From Sciscionella marina DSM 45152 (GTDB lineage: Bacteria; Actinomycetota; Actinomycetes; Mycobacteriales; Pseudonocardiaceae), in the NCBI RefSeq assembly GCF_000379465.1, contig NZ_KB905399.1, forward strand, positions 1-64,000: a stretch of 64,000 nt of DNA, written 5' to 3'. The notes under the pieces were generated by a model that worked only from the letters and a program-made list of their open reading frames with translations, was not told where the DNA came from and searched no databases. Of the stretch, positions 53,141 to 61,527 are shown in pieces. Position 1 is the stretch's first letter; every line of letters starts with the position of its first letter. Both the position numbers and the translations under genes were made by a program.

Positions 53141-53260
53141 GTACAGACCGAAGCGGCACTCGATTATCTCGAAGACGTGGACCGGATACTCGATCAAGGA
53201 AAACCGGAACGATTACAAGAGCTATACAAGAAGCTTGGCTTGGAGCTGATCTTTGATTAG
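53141..53260 (+). pseudogene. serine recombinase C-terminal tail, fragment A
   Basis: [20 protein letters not shown] and [18 protein letters not shown] match the end of large serine recombinases and the second fragment in this window (MLDYLGDVGAALNNGKPERL). Only 39 codons remain, fused to the mscR relic. Behind it 53261-53622 holds hairpin copy A and nothing else. Confidence 0.7.
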
Positions 53261-53472
53261 AAAAATACTGTGAAAGCGAAATCCCTTGGTAGGGATTGCA
53301 AATGTGTCGGAGGGGGCTATCGGAAACAATTCACCCGCCGCGTGTACTTCGAACAGGCCGCGTAGTGGGCTGGGGTCGCTGTCCCAGCTGTCCCATGAGC
53401 TTCCCGACTCGGACACCCTGCTTGGACAGCGGAGTACCGGCTACGGACTGTGATTATACTGCGGTGGGCACG

Positions 53473-53510
53473 TTGGGACGGCTAGGTCAGGGGTGTCCCA
53501 GCCGTCCTTA
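53473..53510. repeat. long hairpin repeat, copy A (degenerate)
   Basis: TTGGGACGGCTaGGtCA and TGTCCCAGCCGTCCttA arms around a 4-5-nt loop. It is the most worn of three copies and, like copy C, lies downstream of a recombinase C-terminal fragment. Confidence 0.75.
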
Positions 53511-53622
53511 TCCGGCGTCTGATGGCCTGGTGTGAGGTCCGAGTGAGAGCTGGACTGGTGTCCAGTGCCAGTTTGTCCGATTCGATTGCGGTTTGCGCTG
53601 GTCTTTGTGACAATCGGTCACT

Positions 53623-53925
53623 GTGAGTGAGTCGGTAGAAGCTGGGCAGGCCCCGATACCGCCGGATTTCCCTCCAGTGGTGTACGTGCCGTGTGCTGAG
53701 CACGTCGAGGAGATCGCGGATGCTCGGCCGGTAATGAGGCGGACGAAGGAGGGAAAGCTCGCCCTCTTTGTGTATTCGGCTCTTGACCGATTGCATGAGG
53801 GATGTGGTTCGGGTCATCCGTGGATTTTGCTCCCAGTGCAGGCCATGGATCCGTTGCAGCAGTCGCAAGGGTTTGAGCTGATACTGCTGGATGTGTTCAT
53901 CCCGCCGGAGTATCGCTCGGAGTGA
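53623..53925 (+). CDS. SAV_915-like small protein
   Basis: A 100-residue protein resembling the SAV_915/SseB-N-like family of streptomycetes: FPPVVYVPCAEHVEEIAD, GKLALFVYSALDRLHEGCG, HPWILLPVQAMDPLQQ, and ELILLDVFIPPEYRSE. The GTG start follows within a short distance of the previous hairpin. It leads a four-gene cassette with two small helical proteins and a membrane protein, an arrangement seen near type VII secretion substrates. Its function is unknown. Confidence 0.6.
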   Translation: MSESVEAGQAPIPPDFPPVVYVPCAEHVEEIADARPVMRRTKEGKLALFVYSALDRLHEGCGSGHPWILLPVQAMDPLQQSQGFELILLDVFIPPEYRSE

Positions 53926-53949
53926 GTGGAACGGAAGAAGGGGGCAGGC

Positions 53950-54240
53950 GTGGGTAAGGGATATGAGCTCGGTCCGGGTGTACTTGATGGCATTCGGAGC
54001 AAGCTGGGTGACGCGCGCGGCCAGATCGAGGGATTGTCGGGTTCGGTTCCGCACGGCGTTGATGCTGGTCTGTTGACGGGGCCGATCGAGGCAGTGCTGT
54101 CGAGTTTGGTCGAGAACGCAGCACAGTTCTCGACGGCACTCGGCGGTGTGGCCGATGATGTCGATGCCAGTAAGAAAGATTACGACCGCGTCGAGACCGA
54201 CGCCAAGGACCGGCTGCACCGCGTGAGAGGGGGGAAGTGA
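53950..54240 (+). CDS. WXG100/ESAT-6-like helical protein
   Basis: A 96-residue, mostly helical protein (GVLDGIRSKLGDARGQIEGL, ALGGVADDVDASKKDYDRVE). The length and two-helix pattern fit small ESX-type substrates, but the WXG motif itself is absent. GTG after GAAGGGGGCAGGC is preferred to a GTG eight codons earlier. It is immediately before the larger cassette protein, a common pairing for a carrier/partner and its effector. Confidence 0.55.
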   Translation: MGKGYELGPGVLDGIRSKLGDARGQIEGLSGSVPHGVDAGLLTGPIEAVLSSLVENAAQFSTALGGVADDVDASKKDYDRVETDAKDRLHRVRGGK

Positions 54241-55418
54241 TGCCAATTGAGACCAAGGTAGAGGGCAACCCCGGCAGTATGCGTGCTGCGGCGAACTGGC
54301 TGCGGCAGGACTTCTCGCGTGCCATCCATGGTGCAAACGACAAGGTTTATGGTGCGCGGAACAGTGCCGCGAGTGGTCTGCGGGGCGATGCGGCCGACAG
54401 TCTGCAGAACAAGCTGACGACCGGAGCGCGGCAAGCTGACGACTTCACGGAAGGGATTTCCGGTGTGTCGCAGAAGGTAGATGCCGCTGCCGATATTCTG
54501 CAACAGGTGCAGACCGATATGCAGCGGATCCGCTCGGAAGCGTCCGGAGCCGGGCTGCAGATATCAGGCACTGTCATTCAGGACCCCGGTCCCGCACCGG
54601 CGGCACCAGGTCCTGCCCCGGCTGGTTCGGACGCTACGCCGGAAGCAACTCAGCAGCACACTGGGGCGGTCCAAGCGCAGCAGGACCACACTGCGAAGGT
54701 CAATGCGTACAACAAGGCTAAGGCCGACGCGGAGGATGCGCATCGGCGCTGGAAACAGCAGATCGACCAGCGATCGCAGGACTTCCAGAATACGAAGAAC
54801 AAGACCATCTTCACGCTCGCCGGTTTCGGGGTGACCGGTGGAACTACGGCGGCAGGCGTACATAAATCGATTCTTGAGAATGACTCCAAGGAACTGAAGA
54901 TTCGAGCCGCCCAGTCGCTCAAGCATGCGGAAGCGATCGGCGGTACGGATCCTGCAGGCTTCTACAAGAACCTGGACGCGGCTGCGGCAGACACTGCGGC
55001 TGCGGACAGCCAGGCGGCACGGGCGGCGAAGTTCGGTAAGACGCTCAGTCGGGTGGGCAATGTCGGGGGTGGTGTCCTCGCCGCTGGCGGAGTCGCCTAC
55101 GACATCGCACATGGCAAACCCGTAGCGCAGGCCGTCACCTCCGGAGCCGCAGGCTTCGGTGCTTCCGTGGCGACTGGCGCAGCTGTCGGCACGGTGATCG
55201 GTGGACCGGTTGGTACGGCTGTGGGGGCGGTAGCGGGGACGGTGGTCGGTGCCTTCACCTCAGGTGCGGTAGATTCGATGTTCAAGCATGGGGTCGGCCA
55301 TGTCGGTACGGCGATAGAAGACGGCACGAAGGCAGTCGCGGATACCGGCAAGGCGATTGGATCGCTTGCATCGGATGTCGGTAGCGGGGTGAAGCATGTC
55401 TGGGACTCGATCTTCTGA
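54240..55418 (+). CDS. large helical protein with glycine-zipper end, candidate T7SS effector
   Basis: A 392-residue protein in three parts. Residues 1-105 form a WXG100-like helical domain (AANWLRQDFSRAIHGANDK, GLRGDAADSLQNKL). A Pro/Ala linker and charged coiled coil follow (KADAEDAHRRWKQQIDQRSQ). The C-terminal ~110 residues are Gly/Ala-rich with a glycine zipper (GGPVGTAVGAVAGTVVGAF). Such tails insert in membranes in colicin-like and polymorphic toxins. There is no enzymatic motif. With the following membrane gene it may be an effector/immunity pair; this is inference. Confidence 0.55.
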   Translation: MPIETKVEGNPGSMRAAANWLRQDFSRAIHGANDKVYGARNSAASGLRGDAADSLQNKLTTGARQADDFTEGISGVSQKVDAAADILQQVQTDMQRIRSEASGAGLQISGTVIQDPGPAPAAPGPAPAGSDATPEATQQHTGAVQAQQDHTAKVNAYNKAKADAEDAHRRWKQQIDQRSQDFQNTKNKTIFTLAGFGVTGGTTAAGVHKSILENDSKELKIRAAQSLKHAEAIGGTDPAGFYKNLDAAAADTAAADSQAARAAKFGKTLSRVGNVGGGVLAAGGVAYDIAHGKPVAQAVTSGAAGFGASVATGAAVGTVIGGPVGTAVGAVAGTVVGAFTSGAVDSMFKHGVGHVGTAIEDGTKAVADTGKAIGSLASDVGSGVKHVWDSIF

Positions 55419-56235
55419 TCACTTGAGCACGCCGGATGTTTGGGCTTCGGGACCGATCGGCCGGTACCGTAACGCCATCATCTTCCTAGTTGTGCTGACG
55501 ATACTGGCGCTAGTGGTCGGTGGATACGAGTACACTGAGGGACGCTGGATCGCCGGAACCGGAGGACTGTGGTTCGCGGTTTTGATAGCCGCTTGGGTCA
55601 TAGTCGGAGTAGATGCACGGTTGCGACGCAAGAAACCGGCTGGTTCGGCTGTGGTGACGACCGTGACCGCTGAGGGACGCGCGGCAACAGGACTGAGCTA
55701 TTCTGCGGTGCAGTTCGTGGGCTACCTGTTCGTGATGCTCTGGATCGCGGTCGCTCTCTTCCTGGCCGCGGTTCTCGCGAGCGCATCCGATGACACGACT
55801 GTGCAGAACGCGACGATCCCGTTCGTGATTGTGGGCGTACTGGTCCTGACGTTCCCGGCGGTGGTGCTGCTCGGCTGGTTTCGCCGGGGCCGGATCCTGC
55901 TTACGGCTGATGGGGTTTATCAGCGAGGATGGACCTTCGAGTCGTTTCTGCCGTGGTCGGCGATAACTTCGATCCAGCCGTATTTCCTCGATGGACCCGA
56001 GATCTGGGTAGCCGCTGGAGACGGCGAGCAACAGTGGCAGCGTAAACAGTTCACGCGTTGGTGGCGGCAGGATCGACTGCCAGATCGTCCGGTGATTCAG
56101 ATTCCCGCGAAGACGCTCGGAGCCGACGCAACGTTCGCCTACTACCTGCTCGGCTACTACTACATGCATCCGGCCAACCGCACTGAACTCGGTAGCGCCA
56201 TTGCGGTCGACCGAGCTCAACGAGCGAACTTTTAG
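55396..56235 (+). CDS. four-TM protein with PH-like domain, candidate immunity partner
   Basis: A 279-residue protein whose start overlaps the previous gene by 23 bp. It has four hydrophobic segments (IIFLVVLTILALVVGGY, WFAVLIAAWVIVGVDAR, YLFVMLWIAVALFLAAVLA, FVIVGVLVLTFPAVVLLG). A short beta-rich domain resembling bacterial PH/DUF304-like folds follows (ILLTADGVYQRGWTFESFLP). It may protect the producer from the preceding glycine-zipper protein, or simply be its membrane partner. Confidence 0.55.
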   Translation: MSGTRSSDHLSTPDVWASGPIGRYRNAIIFLVVLTILALVVGGYEYTEGRWIAGTGGLWFAVLIAAWVIVGVDARLRRKKPAGSAVVTTVTAEGRAATGLSYSAVQFVGYLFVMLWIAVALFLAAVLASASDDTTVQNATIPFVIVGVLVLTFPAVVLLGWFRRGRILLTADGVYQRGWTFESFLPWSAITSIQPYFLDGPEIWVAAGDGEQQWQRKQFTRWWRQDRLPDRPVIQIPAKTLGADATFAYYLLGYYYMHPANRTELGSAIAVDRAQRANF

Positions 56236-56323
56236 CCGAGTTTCCCAAGGGCGGTCCGTTTGGGACAACCTGCTGGGAAAGCAACCTACAGCACTTTACC
56301 TGCGATTATGTAACGCTGAATAC

Positions 56324-56366
56324 GTTTGGGACGGCTGGGACAAAGGGTGTCCCAGCCGTCCCAAAC
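56324..56366. repeat. long hairpin repeat, copy B (perfect)
   Basis: GTTTGGGACGGCTGGGACA is followed, after AAGGG, by its exact reverse complement: 19-bp perfect arms. It marks the left edge of the ~530-bp direct repeat and lies behind the effector cassette. The short gap from 56236 contains nothing else. Confidence 0.9.
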
Positions 56367-56418
56367 GGAGTGAAATCGGGTCGATGCCACTCGGATTCGA
56401 GGCTGTCCCGGTGTCCAT

Positions 56419-56664
56419 CTACTGGTCGCCGGGGAGTGCGGGTGCGTGAATTCGACGCGCGGCGGCGATGCACGACATGCACGGCATGCCGGAGAAGGGC
56501 GGCAGGTGTTCGGTGGTGTCAGCTGCGAAGGTCCGGCCGCAGTAGGCTTCGAGTTCGTCGGGCACGTCGTCGGGGGGCGGCACGAGATGGACGACGCGCT
56601 GGGACTCGCCGACCAAGCCCCTGCGGAGGCGGACGAAAATCGGCGGGCGGGATTCAGTTGGCAC
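56419..56664 (-). CDS. small Cys-rich zinc-finger-like protein, copy 1
   Basis: An 81-residue protein with candidate metal ligands in AYCGRTFAADT and FSGMPCMSCIAAARR. The N-terminus (MPTESRPPIFVRLRRGLVGE) is basic. Its near-identical twin lies in repeat copy 2. Short Cys-rich proteins of this type accompany actinobacterial integrative elements; function unknown. Confidence 0.6.
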   Translation of the reverse strand: MPTESRPPIFVRLRRGLVGESQRVVHLVPPPDDVPDELEAYCGRTFAADTTEHLPPFSGMPCMSCIAAARRIHAPALPGDQ

Positions 56665-56852
56665 GGTGCCGCCCGCTCGGCTGAATGTCGGTCACGCGCA
56701 GGGCGGCATGGCATCGCGGGCACCGGCTGAGTGGTGTCGCGGTGAGTGCGGCCGGGTGGAGGAGCGTGCCACAGAGCGCGGAGTACTGGCCGTGTTGTTC
56801 GATGATGGCGCGCGCAAGGTCGTCGTAAGTGACCGCGTGCTCGGTGTCGGGA
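56654..56852 (-). pseudogene. second small zinc-finger-like gene, N-terminally truncated
   Basis: Reads DTEHAVTYDDLARAIIEQHG, QYSALCGTLLHPAALTATPL and SRCPRCHAALRVTDIQPSGR, like the intact copy in repeat 2 except that the first ~16 codons are replaced by recombinase DNA at 56853. Confidence 0.65.
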
Positions 56853-56855
56853 CGG

Positions 56856-57909
56856 GATCGCGTGTCCTTCGGCGAGCAAGCCGGAACAGAATCGGCATCG
56901 GCTCGAGGACGGCTGGCAGGCGTCCACGGTCGCGGCGATCTTGGATAATCCGCGCTACACCGGTTATGCGGTGTTCGGGCGCACGAGCAGGCATGACACG
57001 TTGTTGGACCCGGATGATGTGGCGGCCGGATACGTGGCGCGGTTCCGGCGCTCGGAGGCGTCCACGATCGTGCGGTCTCGCAAGCCCGCGCATCCGGCGA
57101 TCGTGACGGTTCCGGTGTTCACCGAGACGCAGTTACGGCGCAAGCAGAAGACCACGGCCGGACTCGCGTCGGCGCGCAAGACCGAACGGGCCGGGCGGCC
57201 GACAAAGCGGACGTATCTGTTCCGGGGACGGATCAGGTGCTCGGTGTGCGGGCGGAAGATGGAAGCCAGTCCGCGTAAGCACGCCATGTACTACCGCTGT
57301 CCCGCGCGCACCCTGGCACCGGGTTCGCCCGTGCTGGCCGAGCATCCGCCTGCGGTGTACCTGCGTGAGGATCCGGTCAGCGAAGCGGTGAATGCGTTCC
57401 TTGGTGATCTGTTCGGCCCGGAACAGGTGGACGAGACGGTGCGGCAGATTGTGGCCGAGCAGCCGAAACCTCGTGCCAGCACGGACATGTGGGAAGCCAG
57501 GGAACGTTTGGAGAAGGCCGAGACCGAGCTTCGCCGCTATCAGCAGGCGATCAAGGCGGGCATGGACCCGGATGCGCTCGTGGAAGCCGTCAACATCGCA
57601 CAAGCCGAGCGTGCCGCCGCGCAGGCGGCGTTGGCGCACGAACCGGTGCAAGGCAACATTTCCGAGGCCGAGGTGTACGCGATGCTCGACTACCTCGGGG
57701 ATGTCGGTGCCGCACTCAACAACGGGAAACCAGAACGACTCGCACCGATCTACGACGCGGTGACTCTGAACGTGATTTACGAACCGGAAAACAATGCGGC
57801 TGAGATAACCATGGCCCTTGATGGGCGGGTGAATAATTTCTGTGTCGGAGGGGGATCACGCACGCTAACCACAGAAGAAACGCGCTGGCCGCTGCCGATT
57901 GCGGCGTGA
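56856..57909 (+). pseudogene. large serine recombinase, C-terminal part only (fragment B)
   Basis: Reads GWQASTVAAILDNPRYTGYA (recombinase domain), then the zinc ribbon RTYLFRGRIRCSVCGRKMEA and MYYRCPAR, a coiled coil (EARERLEKAETELRRYQQAI), and the tail LDYLGDVGAALNNGKPERLA. The N-terminal resolvase domain with the nucleophile Ser is missing, so it cannot recombine DNA. It starts precisely at the broken edge of the small zinc-finger gene. The open frame begins at a TTG inside the domain. Confidence 0.8.
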
Positions 57910-58009
57910 TGGCGGCTGTCCCAGCCGTACCGACCGTGGTCCATCTGGGACACCGGAGTCGGACAGGTGGTTATGGCGTTCTACCTGCGACTATGCTGCG
58001 GTCGACACG

Positions 58010-58048
58010 TTGGGACGGCTGGGACAAGGGGTGTCCCAGCCGTCCCAA
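58010..58048. repeat. long hairpin repeat, copy C (perfect)
   Basis: TTGGGACGGCTGGGACA and its exact reverse complement around AGGGG: 17-bp perfect arms. It is about 100 bp behind recombinase fragment B. Confidence 0.9.
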
Positions 58049-58103
58049 ACAGGCTGTAGCCAGGGTTGCTGGCACTCGGGTTCGAGGCTGTCCCGGCGTC
58101 CCG

Positions 58104-58349
58104 TTACTCGCCGTCGGGGAGTGCGGGTGCGTGAATTTGGCGTGCGGCGGCGATACAGGACATGCACGGCATGCCGGAGAAGGCCGGTACGTATTCGATG
58201 GTGCCGGGAGCGAAGGTCCGACCGCAGTAGGCTTCGAGTTCGTCGGGTACCTCGTTCGGGACGGGTACAAGATGGACGACGCGCTGGGACTCACCGACCA
58301 AGCCCCTGCGGAGACGGACGAACATCAGCGGGCGGGGTTCAGTTGGCAC
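58104..58349 (-). CDS. small Cys-rich zinc-finger-like protein, copy 2
   Basis: An 81-residue twin of the 56.5-kb protein (AYCGRTFAPGT, FSGMPCMSCIAAARQ). Both reading frames are open, with substitutions mostly conservative, so at least one copy is or was under selection. Its start overlaps the end of the next small gene. Confidence 0.6.
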   Translation of the reverse strand: MPTEPRPLMFVRLRRGLVGESQRVVHLVPVPNEVPDELEAYCGRTFAPGTIEYVPAFSGMPCMSCIAAARQIHAPALPDGE

Positions 58350-58584
58350 GGTGCCGCCCGCTTGGCTGAATATCGGTCACGCGCAAGGCGGCATGGCATC
58401 GTGGGCAGCGGCCGTTTGGTGTCGCGGTGAGTGCGGCCGGGTGGAGGTGCGCGCCGCAGAGCGCGGTGTACTGGCCGTGCTGGTCGATGATGGCGCGCGC
58501 AAGGTCGTCATAGGTGACTGCGTGCTCGGTGTCGGCGGCGTCGGTGACCCAGCAGTAGGTGAGCTGGTGTGTTGCCGTGGTCAT
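58339..58584 (-). CDS. small CxxCH/Cys-His protein
   Basis: An 81-residue protein, intact version of the truncated copy at 56.7 kb. Possible metal ligands are in ALCGAHLHPA and RCPRCHAALRV. The start at Met-Thr-Thr-Ala follows GAGGGC-like sequence; 58585-58819 holds only the leader of the next gene. The role is unknown; the two small genes overlap by 11 bp and travel together. Confidence 0.6.
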   Translation of the reverse strand: MTTATHQLTYCWVTDAADTEHAVTYDDLARAIIDQHGQYTALCGAHLHPAALTATPNGRCPRCHAALRVTDIQPSGRHRAN

Positions 58585-58819
58585 GCCCCTGCGTTCTTCC
58601 CGTGCGGTTGGTGGAGGACACGCCCGGTGCCGAGGCTCGGGTTTGCGCGGGGAGCGCGGCGGCAAGAACGCCGTTCCTGTTGCGCCTTCCCAGCACCGGG
58701 GTGTCGGGTTCCACTCAACTTGCCCGAGGACGATTACCCCATGGCGGAAACGTCGGATTTTCGACGCAGCAACGTCGCACTATCACGGTTGAACTGCGCT
58801 GACGTGTACTATTTTAGAC

Positions 58820-60223
58820 ATGGCTGTCGCACATCGGCGCGCGTTCGCCACGGCCCGGAAGGCTGCCGGGCACACTCAGGAGAGCCTTGCCGGATCGCTG
58901 TACGTGGACCGCTCGACGGTGATCAGGTGGGAAGCGGGGGAAACCACACCGGTTGCGTATCTCTGGCCGAAGCTGGCCAGGACGCTCGGTGTGTCCTCGG
59001 ACCGGCTACAGGACTTGCTTGCTGCGCCCAACCCTGACGGTAGGCCGCTGTCGGGTCTGGCGTCCGCGTGTGCCTGGATCGACGCACACGCCGGGTGGAA
59101 GCCGGGTACGGCCGGGGAGAAGGTTGCGGATCGCCGGTCGCGACTGGACGCGTCCAGCGTGTACGAGCGCAGTAGGCGCCGTTCGAACATGAGGCGACAA
59201 GCTGCGGCACAAGCACTCGCCGACTACTACGGCGCCGACGCACTCCATACGTTCCATTTCGGCGAGACGGAGCTTGCGACGACAATCGCCACGCGGCCGG
59301 AATGGACCGACAGCGCGCAGCGCGCCGCACGATTCGACGGGCTGGACGATGAACATGGGCTTGTGCTTGATGGTGCAGCGGCCCGAGTGGCGGTAGAACG
59401 GCTCGCCGAAGGTCTCGTGCTCGACGTTCGGTTCGCCGATGCTCCGATCTATCGCCTGCTCGGCATCGAGGGCGAACCGACCTTCGGCCTCGCGCGGTTC
59501 GCCGAGTACGCGCTGACGACTGATCTACTTGAGGCAGAACTTGCGGACTGCCTGGCAGGGCACGGAACGATGCCGCTGCGCGATCGTTGGCTACCGGATC
59601 TGGCGGCTATGTTCGACCTCCGGACACGACTGTGTGCGGGTGGTGTGGCCACGCTGTGCGCGTTCGCCCGTCCAGCCGACACACGGCGATCGGAACCGGA
59701 CTACGCCCTTGTCGTGCAGAAGCGTTCCGGGCACGTGGTGAATGCGACCGGCAAGCTTGCCGTCGTCCCGAAAGGCTTCCATCAGCCGATGACTGACCCG
59801 CGCGCCGACGTGGCGATAGAGGACACCGTGCGGCGCGAGCTGGAAGAGGAGCTGTTCGCGCGCGCGGACGTGGACAACACACTCGGCGAAACCCGCGCCG
59901 CTGACCCCATGCACCCAAGTCGCCTCTCCGAGCCCATGCGATGGCTGACCGAGCACAACGCTCTCCGCATCGAACAGACCGGCTTCGGTATCAACCTCGT
60001 CAGCGGAAATTACGAGTTCGCCACCCTCGCCGTGGTAGACGATCCAGAATTCTGGACCCGATACGGCGGCGCCATCGAAGCCAACTGGGAAGCCGACGGC
60101 CTGCGACTCTACTCGACCCGTGACCGCGCTGGCCTCTCCGAACTGATCGGAAACGACTCATGGAGCAATGAAGGCCTACATGCGCTATTGCAGGGCCTTG
60201 TATTACTCCAACGGGGAAAGTAA
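58820..60223 (+). CDS. XRE HTH protein with Nudix-like C-terminal domain, paralogue A
   Basis: A 467-residue two-part protein. An N-terminal XRE helix-turn-helix (AAGHTQESLAGSLYVDRSTV, IRWEAGETTP) spans residues ~10-65. After a helical middle comes a Nudix-like domain with VVPKGFHQPMTD and a REUxEE core, RRELEEELFARAD (R339-E340, E343-E344). The upstream Gly of a full Nudix box is absent, so it may bind rather than hydrolyse a nucleotide. The C-terminal GINLVSGNYEFATLAVVDD and NDSWSNEGLHALLQGLVL are shared with paralogue B. It is convergent with the DUF3644 gene. Confidence 0.65.
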   Translation: MAVAHRRAFATARKAAGHTQESLAGSLYVDRSTVIRWEAGETTPVAYLWPKLARTLGVSSDRLQDLLAAPNPDGRPLSGLASACAWIDAHAGWKPGTAGEKVADRRSRLDASSVYERSRRRSNMRRQAAAQALADYYGADALHTFHFGETELATTIATRPEWTDSAQRAARFDGLDDEHGLVLDGAAARVAVERLAEGLVLDVRFADAPIYRLLGIEGEPTFGLARFAEYALTTDLLEAELADCLAGHGTMPLRDRWLPDLAAMFDLRTRLCAGGVATLCAFARPADTRRSEPDYALVVQKRSGHVVNATGKLAVVPKGFHQPMTDPRADVAIEDTVRRELEEELFARADVDNTLGETRAADPMHPSRLSEPMRWLTEHNALRIEQTGFGINLVSGNYEFATLAVVDDPEFWTRYGGAIEANWEADGLRLYSTRDRAGLSELIGNDSWSNEGLHALLQGLVLLQRGK

Positions 60224-60258
60224 ATTGAGTCTCCGAATGTGGGCTAATTGAAAAGATA

Positions 60259-61314
60259 TCACCACGGACGAGGTTTTGGTGGTTTGTTGTTGCGTTTTTC
60301 TAAATTCGCAAGCCTTGCCCTAGAGCCATTTTTTGAGCCATACTCCTTAATGGCCCACGATATCTCACCATCGGTGAGGTTCTTAATGAAAGGGATAACG
60401 TCACCCGACCAACGGAAGCGTCCGGTGTCTAGTTCCTTCCAGCAGTATCGTGGATCATTACGGAGGCCGTACTCGCTCGTGATGGCTTGAAATTTGTAGC
60501 CGTTTATTTTTCGGTCTTCGGGTAGCTTTGTGAGGATATGGCTTTGCCGGTATGGGTAAGAATCATTCGGGTCAACTGGTTTCTGAATGACGGACCCGTC
60601 GATATCCTCGTCACTCGAAATTGCAACGACAATGTCAGCATCAGCCACTTTTTTCTTCGATTGAAGCGTGACCGAATAAAGCGTGAGCAGCCGATCGCTC
60701 GCTATTCCTGTGGCTTCAAGTTCACCCTCAACGCGTTTCAATTCCCGAAGATAGTCTTGTACAGCACGGCTCCTTTTCGCACCAGCTTCTTCACTTGGCT
60801 TCTTTAGGTACTCAATCGGGTCGATTGGCGAGCGCGTGCCCAGCGGTATGATCTGCCATGACATTTCATCTGCAATGTCTTTGTTGAATACCCTACTTGC
60901 TATATCTCGGAAGTTGTATATCGCGGTTTGCGCAAGTGAGTATAGCACGACGCCGAAGTTGCTTTCATTGTAGAAATGTACGGCATTGTCTCGGTATAGG
61001 CTCATCATTTCTACGTTCTTGATAATCGCCTCACCGCTGATACCTGAAGGCCAGGTGTCTAGTTCTATGGCACGTTTCGCTGCGTCGTCAAGGCTGAGCG
61101 TACGATATGCCCCATGTCTTTTCTTTCGATAGTAAATCGACTTTTTGTTCTTTGATATGATTGCCTTAAATAACAATTCCCATGCGTTTGTTAAAAGTAT
61201 GATGGTTACTTCATCTCGATAGGCAAATCGTGGCTTGTTGTACACTTCGATTGCCGCAAGCATTGCTGAAATTGCATTTCCGATTAGTTTCCTGCTCGAA
61301 CCTGAGTAGTTCAT
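60259..61314 (-). CDS. DUF3644 protein with HEPN-type R-x4-H motif
   Basis: A 351-residue protein whose N-terminal half matches DUF3644/HEPN-like domains (AYRDEVTIILLTNAWELLFK, SLYRDNAVHFYNESNFG). R108-DNAV-H113 fits the Rx4-6H catalytic signature of HEPN ribonucleases. The C-terminal half has no motif I recognise. Base composition is far lower in GC than its neighbours and codon use is A/T-ended, which indicates recent transfer. HEPN proteins are common toxins or effectors in phage defence. It sits alone between the two HTH-Nudix genes. Confidence 0.7.
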   Translation of the reverse strand: MNYSGSSRKLIGNAISAMLAAIEVYNKPRFAYRDEVTIILLTNAWELLFKAIISKNKKSIYYRKKRHGAYRTLSLDDAAKRAIELDTWPSGISGEAIIKNVEMMSLYRDNAVHFYNESNFGVVLYSLAQTAIYNFRDIASRVFNKDIADEMSWQIIPLGTRSPIDPIEYLKKPSEEAGAKRSRAVQDYLRELKRVEGELEATGIASDRLLTLYSVTLQSKKKVADADIVVAISSDEDIDGSVIQKPVDPNDSYPYRQSHILTKLPEDRKINGYKFQAITSEYGLRNDPRYCWKELDTGRFRWSGDVIPFIKNLTDGEISWAIKEYGSKNGSRARLANLEKRNNKPPKPRPW

Positions 61315-61490
61315 ACTTGCTCCGAGAGTCGTTGGTGTGACGCATCTGTTTCTCGGATATCTCCAAGGTTCAGTTACAAGGCGATGTGGAGCGCAACCGA
61401 ACTGTGATCTTTGGTGAAGCGGCAGTCATGAAAGAGTTACGGGTAGTAAGCGGAATCACGCGAGGTTCTCGGAAAGAGTAGGGGCACTAA

Positions 61491-61510
61491 AACCAATCGA
61501 CAGATTGGTT
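61491..61510 (-). terminator. intrinsic terminator of the cupin operon
   Basis: On the minus strand AACCAATC-TGTC-GATTGGTT is followed by TTAG, a perfect 8-bp-arm hairpin with a short T stretch, 18 bp after the cupin stop. The rest of 61315-61527 is low-GC leader of the DUF3644 gene. Confidence 0.6.
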
Positions 61511-61527
61511 GTGCAGCTATCGTTGCC

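Larger units (their letters stand above)
56324..56852. repeat. direct repeat unit, copy 1
   Basis: Hairpin B plus the DNA encoding a Cys-rich 81-residue protein and most of a second small gene. It matches the 58008-58540 unit at roughly 85% by eye. Copy 1 is cut at its right end by the recombinase fragment. Confidence 0.75.
58008..58540. repeat. direct repeat unit, copy 2
   Basis: Hairpin C plus two small minus-strand genes; the intact version of the unit at 56324-56852. Nearby 57910-57960 also has a worn TGTCCCAGCCGTACC half-hairpin. Confidence 0.75.

Noticed and set aside
56941-57909. Active site-specific recombinase
   Set aside because: The resolvase catalytic domain is absent; the open frame starts inside the recombinase domain.
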